A stretch of DNA of 64,000 bases from NCBI RefSeq assembly GCF_001618885.1, contig NZ_CP015114.1, forward strand, positions 1,860,001-1,924,000, read 5' to 3'. The notes beneath the pieces were generated by a model. That model was not told where the DNA came from, ran no database searches, and saw only the letters and a program-made list of their open reading frames with translations. Below, piece after piece: positions 1-7,964 of the stretch. The translations under genes were made by a program, and so were the position numbers. Source of the DNA: Staphylococcus condimenti (GTDB lineage Bacteria > Bacillota > Bacilli > Staphylococcales > Staphylococcaceae). Numbering within the stretch: the stretch's first letter is position 1; every line of letters begins with the position of its first letter.

Positions 1-486
1 GATGTTAAACATTTATTTAATGATCAAATGGTCAGCTTTTTAATTGGATGCAGTTTTACATTTGAACACGCATTGTTAGAAGCAGGAATTCCATTACGAC
101 ATCTTGAAGAAGGACACAATGTACCTATGTATATTACTAATATACCTGCTGAACCAGCTGGGCGCTTTGACGGTAATATTACAGTAAGCATGCGTCCTAT
201 GACAATGAAAGATGCGATTCGTGCTACAGAAATCACGACACACTTTAAAAATGTTCACGGTACTCCGATTCATATCGGCAACCCAGCAGACATCGGTATT
301 AAAGATCTAGAAAAACCGAATTTCGGGGAACCGGTAAAAATTAAAGAAAATGAAGTTCCGGTATTTTGGGGATGTGGAGTAACACCGCAATCTGTAGCGC
401 TCGATGCTAAACCAGAATTGATTATCACTCATGCGCCAGGCCATATGTTTATTACGGATGTAAAAGATAGTGAACTAAGCGATTAA
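1..486 (+). CDS. Putative hydro-lyase / D-glutamate cyclase-like protein (DUF1445), 5' truncated
   Basis: The reading frame is open from the first base of the window, so only the C-terminal 161 residues are visible; the internal ATG at 28 is not a likely start. The fragment reads FLIGCSFTFEHALLEAGIPLRHLEEG and continues with NIPAEPAGRF, GNITVSMRPM and ITHAPGHMFITD, which are the conserved blocks of the DUF1445 family. That family covers putative hydro-lyases and relatives of mitochondrial D-glutamate cyclase, and full-length bacterial members are about 260 residues. The substrate cannot be deduced here. Such genes often sit next to LamB/YcsF or carboxylase-type genes, but the upstream side is outside the window. 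A short hairpin terminator follows. Family assignment is firm; biochemical role is inference. Confidence 0.85.
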   Translation, partial: DVKHLFNDQMVSFLIGCSFTFEHALLEAGIPLRHLEEGHNVPMYITNIPAEPAGRFDGNITVSMRPMTMKDAIRATEITTHFKNVHGTPIHIGNPADIGIKDLEKPNFGEPVKIKENEVPVFWGCGVTPQSVALDAKPELIITHAPGHMFITDVKDSELSD

Positions 487-540
487 AGACAAAATAAAAA
501 ACAGAAGTATACATGCATTAAATATTTATTTAGAATGTTG

Positions 541-563
541 ACCCAGTCTAACTGGGTTTTTTA
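541..563 (+). terminator. Rho-independent terminator of the DUF1445 gene
   Basis: A 6-bp stem (CCCAGT / ACTGGG) with a short CTA loop is followed directly by a run of T. It lies 55 bases after the stop codon. Confidence 0.75.
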
Positions 564-640
564 GTGTTCTTTTTAAATATTACACACATTCTGAATTTTG
601 TATATTTTTATTATAGAAAATGGTTTTAAATGTAAATTTC

Positions 641-666
641 GTTTTATATAAATATAAATGGGGAAG
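641..666 (+). promoter_or_regulatory. Candidate SigB promoter of the catalase gene
   Basis: GTTTTA at 641-646 and GGGAAG at 661-666 are separated by 14 bases. This resembles the staphylococcal SigB consensus (GTTTAA, 12-15 bases, GGGTAT). It ends 46 bases before the catalase start codon. Large catalases of the KatE type are SigB-dependent in Bacillus, which makes the match plausible, but it is read by eye only. Confidence 0.45.
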
Positions 667-712
667 AGATTAAGGCAGTTCTACTTTTATTAAATTGTGA
701 GGGGGATTTACA

Positions 713-2725
713 TTGAGTAATAAAGAGGAAAATAACAATAAAAAGCTTGAACAGTTAGAACAATTTAAGAAAAATGGTAAAGACCAACCGATGACTACGA
801 ATAACGGTACAAAAGTCAGCGAAGATGAACTCACTTTAACAGCAGGAGAACGTGGACCAAGTTTATTAGAAGACTTCCATTTCAGAGAAAAAATCATGCA
901 TTTTGACCATGAACGTATTCCAGAACGTGTTGTGCATGCACGTGGCTTTGGTGCGCATGGGAAATTCGAAGCTTATGAAGATTTATCAGAATATACATTA
1001 GCCGATTTCTTAACACATCCAGGCAAGAAAACACCGGTATTTACACGTATTTCTACAGTACAAGGTTCGAAAGGTTCACCTGATACTGTGCGTGACGTGC
1101 GCGGGTTTGCGACAAAATTTTATACAGATGAAGGTATCTTTGATTTAGTAGGTAATGATATCCCTGTATTCTTTGTACAAGATGCAATTAAGTTCCCGGA
1201 TGTGATTCATGCAGTGAAACCTGAACCTGATACTGAAACTCCACAAGGCGGTTCGGCACACGATACATTTTGGGACTTCTTCGCAGAAAACCCAGAAACA
1301 TCTCATACCACAATGTGGGTAATGAGTGACAGAGGTATACCGAAAAACATCCGCCAAATTGAAGGATTCGGAGTACATACGTACCGTTTAGTAAATGCTG
1401 AAGGAAAATCTTTCTTTGTGAAATTCCATTGGCGTCCAGTACATGGATTAGAATCATTAGTTTGGGATGAAGCACAGACATTACAAGGTAAAGATATCGA
1501 TTTCCACCGTAAAGACTTACATGAATCTATCGAAAAAGGTGACTATCCTGCTTGGGAATTAGGCCTTCAAATTATCCGTGAAGATCAAGAATTCGACTTT
1601 GACTTTGATATCTTAGACCCTACTAAATTATGGCCAGAAGATGAAATCCCAGTAAAAGTTGTAGGTAAAATGACATTGAATCGAAATGTAGATAATGTTT
1701 TCGATGAAATAGAACAAATTGCTTTCCACCCCGGACATGTAGTTCCAGGTATTGATTTCTCAGATGATCCACTTTTACAAGGACGTCTCTTCTCTTATAC
1801 AGACACACAAATTTCACGTCTCGGCGGCCCTAACTTCAATCAAATTCCTATTAACCGTCCAGTGAATAAAGTACACAATAATCAACGTGACGCGATGTAC
1901 CAAATGGACATTCATACAGATAAAACTTCATATCACAACAATGGTTTAGAAGGTAATTGTCCATTCACAAGTTCTAAAGCACAAGGCGGTTACGTACATT
2001 ATCCAGAACGTGTTGAAGGTCACAAAGTACGTACACGCAGTGAAAGCTTTAAAGATTATTATTCACAAGCAAAATTATATCTTAATAGCTTAACGAAACC
2101 AGAGTACGATCATACTGTAGATGGTTTCTCATTTGAAATTGGTAAATGTAAGAGCATGGATGTACGCCAACGTGCAGTGAATCAATTGAATAAAGTTGAC
2201 CGTGAACTGGCTGAACGTGTAGCTGAAAATGTAGGCGTTACAGTTCCAGAAGAAAATGAAGAAGTAAAATCAGATAAAAAAGATAGTCAATTGACTATGG
2301 AAAAATACAATCGTCCATTACCAGGTCACTCAGTTGCAGTATTGATTAATGGAGATATAGATCCAGAAACATTGAAACAATATGCAAAAGAATATGCATC
2401 TCAAGGTTTAAACTATGCATTTGTCGGTAAACAACAAAAACAACTTTCAGATGATATTACAGTGAATGAAACGTACGACACTGCACATTCAACTTTATTT
2501 GACAGTCTAGTAGTATTGTCTGACGGCAATGGCTTAGTGCCAGATGCTGAAGAATTTGCTGCACTTGCCTTCAAACATAAGAAACCAATTATCTTTAATA
2601 AAGCAGCAGCAGATGAGTTGCAAGATCAAAAAATTAAACTTGATGCACCTGGCGTATTCGTATCGGATAATCCAGATACAATCGTAAAAGCATTTGATAA
2701 AGTGCGTTACTGGGATAGAAAATAA
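713..2725 (+). CDS. katE: Large-subunit (HPII/KatE-type) heme catalase
   Basis: The 670-residue product decomposes H2O2 to water and oxygen in the cytoplasm. The catalase core covers roughly residues 25-510. Visible catalytic residues are distal His75 in ERVVHARGFG, Asn148 in VGNDIPVF, and the proximal heme ligand Tyr362 in RLFSYTDTQISRLGG with Arg358. Residues about 530-670 form the extra flavodoxin/DJ-1-like C-terminal domain found in large-subunit catalases; the common staphylococcal KatA is only about 505 residues and lacks it. The start is TTG at 713, set by a strong GAGGGGGA ribosome site 6-7 bases upstream and by the hydrophilic Asn/Lys/Glu-rich N-terminus. A possible SigB promoter lies at 641-666 and a strong terminator follows, so the gene is probably monocistronic. 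Confidence 0.93.
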   Translation: MSNKEENNNKKLEQLEQFKKNGKDQPMTTNNGTKVSEDELTLTAGERGPSLLEDFHFREKIMHFDHERIPERVVHARGFGAHGKFEAYEDLSEYTLADFLTHPGKKTPVFTRISTVQGSKGSPDTVRDVRGFATKFYTDEGIFDLVGNDIPVFFVQDAIKFPDVIHAVKPEPDTETPQGGSAHDTFWDFFAENPETSHTTMWVMSDRGIPKNIRQIEGFGVHTYRLVNAEGKSFFVKFHWRPVHGLESLVWDEAQTLQGKDIDFHRKDLHESIEKGDYPAWELGLQIIREDQEFDFDFDILDPTKLWPEDEIPVKVVGKMTLNRNVDNVFDEIEQIAFHPGHVVPGIDFSDDPLLQGRLFSYTDTQISRLGGPNFNQIPINRPVNKVHNNQRDAMYQMDIHTDKTSYHNNGLEGNCPFTSSKAQGGYVHYPERVEGHKVRTRSESFKDYYSQAKLYLNSLTKPEYDHTVDGFSFEIGKCKSMDVRQRAVNQLNKVDRELAERVAENVGVTVPEENEEVKSDKKDSQLTMEKYNRPLPGHSVAVLINGDIDPETLKQYAKEYASQGLNYAFVGKQQKQLSDDITVNETYDTAHSTLFDSLVVLSDGNGLVPDAEEFAALAFKHKKPIIFNKAAADELQDQKIKLDAPGVFVSDNPDTIVKAFDKVRYWDRK

Positions 2726-2791
2726 GCAGTATTAAATATTTTTGAGAAGAATATCTCAAAGTGTTTTACAAAAATTGAAACTTTAAATAGC

Positions 2792-2825
2792 AAACGGCCG
2801 AGGGAAGAACCTCTGGCCGTTTTTA
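2792..2825 (+). terminator. Terminator of the catalase gene
   Basis: AACGGCC at 2793-2799 pairs with GGCCGTT at 2815-2821, with an additional AGG/CCT pairing inside the stem. A T run follows. Confidence 0.85.
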
Positions 2826-2895
2826 CTGTGTGCTATTTGGGAAAAGTTTTTTTAAGAACAAAAATAGAAAGTTTGGATTCAGGAATGCTGGTATT

Positions 2896-3093
2896 TTAAT
2901 CTTTATCTTTAGTCGATGCGTATTCATAAAGTTTAACAATTGTTTTGAATTTAGCATCCTCTAGGTTAGTAGTGCCATTTCGCAAATCTTGTACAGTTTG
3001 ATAAGGCAATTTTGCGGCTTTAGAAATTTTATAACCGCTTTCTGCTTTAAATAATTTTTCAATCGCATTTTTAATAGTAGTAATTTCGTTCAT
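2896..3093 (-). CDS. Small HTH-like protein, 65 aa
   Basis: The start ATG at 3093 has a good GGAAGGAA ribosome site 7-8 bases upstream. The protein begins MNEITTIKNAIEKLF. Its central segment, about residues 20-45 (YKISKAAKLPYQTVQDLRNGTT), has the spacing of a Cro/C1-like helix-turn-helix: an ISKAAKLP recognition-type turn followed by TVQDLRNG. It contains no signal peptide or membrane segment. It is transcribed towards the catalase gene and divergently from the Dcu transporter. The function is unknown; a DNA-binding role is inferred from the HTH-like pattern only. Confidence 0.7.
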   Translation of the reverse strand: MNEITTIKNAIEKLFKAESGYKISKAAKLPYQTVQDLRNGTTNLEDAKFKTIVKLYEYASTKDKD

Positions 3094-3424
3094 TTGTCTG
3101 TTCCTTCCCTATGATTAATTTTCAATTTCATTAATATGATTAAATCACTTATTTACTAGCTACCCTAACTTTATATAAGTAAAAACATACCGAAGTGTGA
3201 AGTATAGTTTGATTAAGTATCTTATATTTACAACTAATGTTTTAAATATTTAAATTAAATTCTATTTGAACATGGCTATAAAAATTGAGATGGGTAAAAC
3301 AAAAATTGTTATGAAATAGTCGAATTTAGCAATAAAAATAGCATCCCGAAATTTCAGACATCGTGATAAACTAGGGTATGGGAATTTTTTCACAAAGTTC
3401 AGAAGGGAAAAGTGAGGAGTCAAC
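3094..3424. other. Intergenic region between the HTH-like gene and the transporter
   Basis: This AT-rich stretch of about 330 bases should hold the divergent promoters of the two flanking genes. I see no convincing -35/-10 pair, no hairpin with a T run and no additional gene. A GTGAGGAG ribosome site for the transporter lies at its right end. Confidence 0.5.
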
Positions 3425-4732
3425 ATGTTCCTATTTATAACGGAAATTACGATTATGATACTCGCCATTATTATGGGGCTTAGAACTGCTGGTGCGCTTG
3501 GTTGCGGAATTTTTGCTATTGTTGCCCAGTTGATTATGATATTTATTTTTGGTCTGCCGCCAGGATCTGCACCAGTTACAGCTGTGCTGATTATTTTATC
3601 TATTGGTATTGCTGGTGGAACTTTGCAAGCAACTGGCGGTATCGATTATCTTGTATATTTAGCTTCAAAAATAATTGAACGCTTTCCTAAATCGATTATT
3701 TTTATTGCACCGATGATTGTCTTTTTATTTGTATTTGGTATCGGAACAGCTAATATCGCATTATCATTAGAGCCGATTATTGCAAAAACTGCAACTAAAG
3801 CAGGAATTCAACCGAAGCGCCCGCTTATCGCATCAGTATTAACTGCAAACTTAGCGTTATTATGCAGCCCGGCAGCTTCGGCTACAGCTTATATTATTGC
3901 AACACTTGCTGTTACAGGTCTTACGATGGGGAAATATTTATCTATTGTAATGCCGACAGCTTTACTTAGTATGTTAGCGCTTAGTATTTACTGCACATTT
4001 GTTGGACGTAAACGAAATGTTCAACCCAGTGTGTTTGCTGAAAATATATTAAGTGATTTAGAAGAAGAAAATATCAAACCTTATTTTTCTCGCCGCGTAA
4101 AATTGGGCGTTGCTGCATTTTTAACAGGTGTAGCATGTATCTTAGTCTTTGGTATTTTCTCAGATCTCGTGCCGACTTTTAACGTAGATGGAAAAACAGT
4201 TAAATTACAAACAACAGATATTGTGCAGCTCTTTATGTATGCGAGTGCAGCAGTTAATTTGATACTTGTTAAACTGAATACGAGTGATATTTTGTCTTCA
4301 CATATTACACAATCTGCAATTGGTGCGTTATTTGCAGTGCTTGGACCAGGATGGCTCGGGGCCACAATATTTAGTGCGCCGCAAAATAAACGAATTATGA
4401 CACGAGAAATAGGAGGCATTATTGAACATGTGCCTTGGCTTGTTATTATTTTGGTATCACTTGTAACCATTATAGTTATTTCACAATCAGCAACAGCATC
4501 TATTATGTTGCCGATTTTAATGAGCATCGGTATTCCTCCGACTTTCTTTTTAGCAATGGTGCAGACTTTGAATGTCAATTTCGTTATACCTGCACAACCT
4601 ACATTATTATTTGCAGTTGATCTTGATGAAACAAAGCAAACACGAGCCACAAGTTTTATTGTGCCAGGTTTCTTCGTTATCACAGTGTCGATTATAATTG
4701 GATTTACAATCAAATCTTTACTAGGGATTTAA
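3425..4732 (+). CDS. Dcu-family C4-dicarboxylate transporter
   Basis: The 435-residue product is almost entirely hydrophobic, with roughly ten or more membrane segments. It follows the DcuA/DcuB family along its length. Shared blocks include LQATGGIDYLV near residue 70, RFPKSIIFIAPMIVFL near 90, AGIQPKRPL followed by a small-residue-rich SPAASATAY segment near 135-155, ISQSATASIMLPI near 355, and the C-terminal PAQPTLLFAVDLDETKQTRA block. Family members exchange or take up fumarate, malate, aspartate and succinate, mainly under oxygen limitation. Length matches the family (430-446). GAGGAG lies 7-8 bases before the ATG and a strong terminator follows, so it stands alone. Substrate preference cannot be told from the sequence. 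Confidence 0.88.
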   Translation: MFLFITEITIMILAIIMGLRTAGALGCGIFAIVAQLIMIFIFGLPPGSAPVTAVLIILSIGIAGGTLQATGGIDYLVYLASKIIERFPKSIIFIAPMIVFLFVFGIGTANIALSLEPIIAKTATKAGIQPKRPLIASVLTANLALLCSPAASATAYIIATLAVTGLTMGKYLSIVMPTALLSMLALSIYCTFVGRKRNVQPSVFAENILSDLEEENIKPYFSRRVKLGVAAFLTGVACILVFGIFSDLVPTFNVDGKTVKLQTTDIVQLFMYASAAVNLILVKLNTSDILSSHITQSAIGALFAVLGPGWLGATIFSAPQNKRIMTREIGGIIEHVPWLVIILVSLVTIIVISQSATASIMLPILMSIGIPPTFFLAMVQTLNVNFVIPAQPTLLFAVDLDETKQTRATSFIVPGFFVITVSIIIGFTIKSLLGI

Positions 4733-4740
4733 GTAAAGTT

Positions 4741-4789
4741 AAATACAGATGGGAACACTTCAGAATAAGTGGTTTCATCTGTATTTTTT
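4741..4789 (+). terminator. Terminator of the Dcu transporter gene
   Basis: AAATACAGATG pairs with CATCTGTATTT across a 20-25 base loop that can fold further, followed by six T. Confidence 0.85.
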
Positions 4790-5039
4790 CGTTTTTGGAA
4801 ATGTTTAAGTTTTAACAAATGTGTAATATTTAATAATGTATGAGTATGTATTAAGTTAAATTTTTCAAACGAGAAACAGAATGGCAGTCATGTAAATTTA
4901 AAAAATAATTGTAATTTCGTAAGAAAATAGTTGTAAAATACATGGAATCGTTATATCTTTTATAAATGCATTAAAAAAGGACAAGGTTTGAAACAAAGAG
5001 TGTCTATGGATTTTAAGTAGAGATTGGGGATTGTGATGA

Positions 5040-7964
5040 ATGTCTAAAAGAAATAAAAAATTGGAGCAAAGCTTAAGAGAAGAAAAAGTAAGGTTCAAAC
5101 TCTATAAAGCAGGCAAACATTGGATAAAAGCTGGATTAAAGGATATTGAATTATTACGTATTATGGGAATGCCTTTTGGCCGTAAAACAATTGAAAAAGA
5201 ACAAAAAATAGAAATGGATGTAGATACAACTGATGATTTGAAGAAAGATTTCATCAAAAAGTCTGCAATGGTCGGCGGCGCATTTGCAACAATGAATTTA
5301 ATTGATGGGCACCAAGCTTTTGCAGCATCTGAAACGCCGGTTACTTCTGAATTATCATCTTTTAGTGAAACAGTAGCAAATCAAAATTCTGCAACTCTGA
5401 CAAAGTCCTCTACAAGTGCCTCAAACACAAGTACAAGTGTCGAAAGTTCAGAAAGTGAAACTGCTGATACATCAAGTCAATCTGAAATCGCAACAAATAC
5501 AGATAGCAGTAACTCTGAAAATGTTGAATCTGCACAGTCAGAAAGTGTGGCTTCCACTTCTGAAAGCAGCCAATCTAAAGATAGCCAATCAACTGAAACG
5601 AGTTCGTCTTCACAGTCTGCTTCAATAGACAAACAATCGACAAGTACTTCTGAAAAAGAAAGCACTGCTGAAGATGCGAGTCAATCAGAAGCAAGTACTG
5701 CAAAATCTGATGCGATAAGTGATTCTGATAGTGGAAAAGCAGATAGTTCAAAAAGTGAATCAAGCCAAAGCACAAGTGAATCAAGTATCAACAAAGAGCA
5801 AAAGAATTCTGAAAACTTAACAAAAGGTAGTTCGGCAACTTCTCAAAGTACAGATGCTAAACAGTCAGAGACTTCTTCATCTGATAAAACATCCAATGAA
5901 AAGAGTACTGTATCTGAAAGCGTGTCTGCTTCAGATAAAGCAAGTACAGCAAGTTCTGAAAATACAACAAAAGCTAATTCTACCAGCACACAAAGTACAA
6001 CATTATCAAACAGTACTTCAAGCAGTGTCAATCAATCAACAAGTACAAGCACAAGTATGTCTAATTCACCGTTACGCGTGAGAATGTTAGCTGCAGCACC
6101 CCAAGTAACTACGATGGCAGCTGCTGCAACGACGACTACTTCAACTTATATCGGAACAGGTAAAGATAAAGTAAATAATGTGCCGATTTATTATTATGTA
6201 ACCATTACAAACAATGGTAATAATACATTGACATTTGTATATACTGTGACATACGATAATCCGAATACGGATGCTATTGAAGCGCCAGGTTTAGCTTCTA
6301 ATACGGTAACTATGAATACATGGGGAACAGCAACAGTGCCGATGCTTACTTTAGGTTCAGGATATGGTACTCCATCAAGTGTACAATCAGGTCTATCTTC
6401 TTGGAAAACGCCGACATCATTTGCATCGACACCTGCGCCTAATACTAATCCAATGACAAAAATCGGTAATGGTTATGGTTGGCCATCTACGACAATTACA
6501 CCTTTTAACGAAAGCAAAGGTTACGGAATCACCTCTACCTTCACTGTGCCGATTACAAACCCTAAAGGTGATTTATCTTTTACATTCATACCTTATGCTT
6601 CGCAAAATGATAGCAGTATAGGAAAAGTGAATTACTTTACGACTACAATTACAGGGACTGATCCAGTACAATCACAATCGATAAGTACATCTATAGTGCA
6701 ATCAACAAGTACAAGCGCAGCATCAGTATCAACATCAACAAGCTCAAGTATTATAGCGGATTCTCAATCAAAAAGCACCTCAGCTTCAACGAGCAGTAGT
6801 GTTGCAACTTCAACCAGTACCAGTAAATCTGACTCTGAAGTAACAAGTGGTTCGTTGAGTACTTCAATACAACAGTCGACAAGTAAATCAGCTTCATTAT
6901 CTGATTCTACAGCAGCATCCGAATCATTGAGCAACTCAAAAAGTGGATCTATAGCAGCATCAGAAGCAACTTCGACATCGACAAGTACATCATTAAGCAG
7001 TTCTAACTCTGGTTCGTTAAGCACTTCGATTGCAACAAGCACTTCAAATAGTACATCTAATAGTGAATCGATGGCGACTTCACAGTCAGCATCAACAAGT
7101 GCGTCAAATGCGGCAAGCCAGTCTTTATCAACATCAGGTTCATTGAGCAGTTCAACAAGTGCGTCAAATGCTGAATCACTATCAACTTCAACATCAGCAA
7201 GTGAAGCAACGAGTACATCAAAAAGCAATTCAATATCAGCAAGCACATCAGCTTCTGAAAGTGATTCGATTTCTAAAGCAAACTCAATTTCAGCATCGCA
7301 ATCAGCAAGTAGTTCATTGAGTACATCTGAACAAACATCAACATCAGCATCCACATCAGAAAGCACATCAATAAGCAGTTCGAAATCAGCATCATTAAGT
7401 GGATCTTTATCAGCAAGTACATCAACAAGTACTTCAGATAGTGAAGTAACTTCAGCTTCAACTTCGACATCTAAAAGTGATTCTGTTGTTGAATCAAACT
7501 CGATTTCAACATCGCAATCCTTAAGCAGTGCAGCAAGTACGTCTTTAAGTGAAGCGACATCTACTTCATTATCAAGCAGTACTTCAACAAGTACATCAGA
7601 GTCAGAAGCATTAAGTACTTCGCTTTCTACCAGTCTTTCTGGAAGTATTTCGGACAGTCTTTCACAATCAATCAGTACATCAGAAAGCACGGCTGCATCA
7701 CAATCAACAAGTACATCTGAACAAACATCAATATCAGCATCAACTTCAGAAAGTATTTCGACAAGCAGTTCTAAATCACAATCGTTAAGTGATTCTATTG
7801 CGACAAGCACGTCAGAAAGCACATCAACAAGTGATTCCGATGCTGCTTCACAATCAACAAGCAGTTCATTAAGTACAGTTGAATCAACTTCTGAAAGCGT
7901 TCATTGTCAGAAAGTCTTTCTGAGTCATTACGTAGTACATCAGAAAGTACTTCAACGTCATTAA
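5040..7964 (+). CDS. sraP: Serine-rich repeat adhesin (SraP-type), N-terminal part up to a frameshift
   Basis: This is the N-terminal part of a serine-rich repeat glycoprotein exported by the accessory Sec system encoded downstream. Residues 20-28 form the KxYKxGKxW motif (KLYKAGKHW) of the long SRRP signal peptide. A hydrophobic stretch and HQAFA/A cleavage site follow near residue 95. A first Ser-rich region (about 97-340) leads to a non-repetitive binding region (about 345-540) rich in Thr, Tyr and Gly, then the second Ser-rich region begins. The binding region shows no obvious legume-lectin or cadherin blocks as in S. aureus SraP. From codon 7899 the Ser pattern breaks (SVHCQKVF) and the frame stops at 7964, because one base is missing relative to the continuing repeat frame. 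The start is ATG 5040 with GGGGA upstream. Confidence 0.9.
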   Translation: MSKRNKKLEQSLREEKVRFKLYKAGKHWIKAGLKDIELLRIMGMPFGRKTIEKEQKIEMDVDTTDDLKKDFIKKSAMVGGAFATMNLIDGHQAFAASETPVTSELSSFSETVANQNSATLTKSSTSASNTSTSVESSESETADTSSQSEIATNTDSSNSENVESAQSESVASTSESSQSKDSQSTETSSSSQSASIDKQSTSTSEKESTAEDASQSEASTAKSDAISDSDSGKADSSKSESSQSTSESSINKEQKNSENLTKGSSATSQSTDAKQSETSSSDKTSNEKSTVSESVSASDKASTASSENTTKANSTSTQSTTLSNSTSSSVNQSTSTSTSMSNSPLRVRMLAAAPQVTTMAAAATTTTSTYIGTGKDKVNNVPIYYYVTITNNGNNTLTFVYTVTYDNPNTDAIEAPGLASNTVTMNTWGTATVPMLTLGSGYGTPSSVQSGLSSWKTPTSFASTPAPNTNPMTKIGNGYGWPSTTITPFNESKGYGITSTFTVPITNPKGDLSFTFIPYASQNDSSIGKVNYFTTTITGTDPVQSQSISTSIVQSTSTSAASVSTSTSSSIIADSQSKSTSASTSSSVATSTSTSKSDSEVTSGSLSTSIQQSTSKSASLSDSTAASESLSNSKSGSIAASEATSTSTSTSLSSSNSGSLSTSIATSTSNSTSNSESMATSQSASTSASNAASQSLSTSGSLSSSTSASNAESLSTSTSASEATSTSKSNSISASTSASESDSISKANSISASQSASSSLSTSEQTSTSASTSESTSISSSKSASLSGSLSASTSTSTSDSEVTSASTSTSKSDSVVESNSISTSQSLSSAASTSLSEATSTSLSSSTSTSTSESEALSTSLSTSLSGSISDSLSQSISTSESTAASQSTSTSEQTSISASTSESISTSSSKSQSLSDSIATSTSESTSTSDSDAASQSTSSSLSTVESTSESVHCQKVFLSHYVVHQKVLQRH
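7895..7905 (+). other. Frameshift site inside the serine-rich repeat gene
   Basis: Upstream codons read Ser-Glu-Ser (tct gaa agc); downstream, Ser-Leu-Ser-Glu-Ser (tca ttg tca gaa agt) resumes one base earlier than the frame allows. Restoring one base within the gcgtt at 7897-7901 joins the two frames into an uninterrupted Ser-rich sequence. The span 5040-17854 is 12,815 bases, one short of a multiple of three. There is no homopolymer and no canonical slippery heptamer here. Confidence 0.85.

Noticed and set aside
4081-4713. 210-codon antisense frame over the Dcu transporter
   Set aside because: It is a shadow of the hydrophobic codons of the transporter, with no start context of its own.
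7890-7964. Programmed -1 ribosomal frameshifting in the serine-rich gene
   Set aside because: The overlap of the two frames (7895-7961) contains no X XXY YYZ heptamer in the zero frame, and the Ser pattern breaks abruptly at codon 7899; a lost base explains it better.
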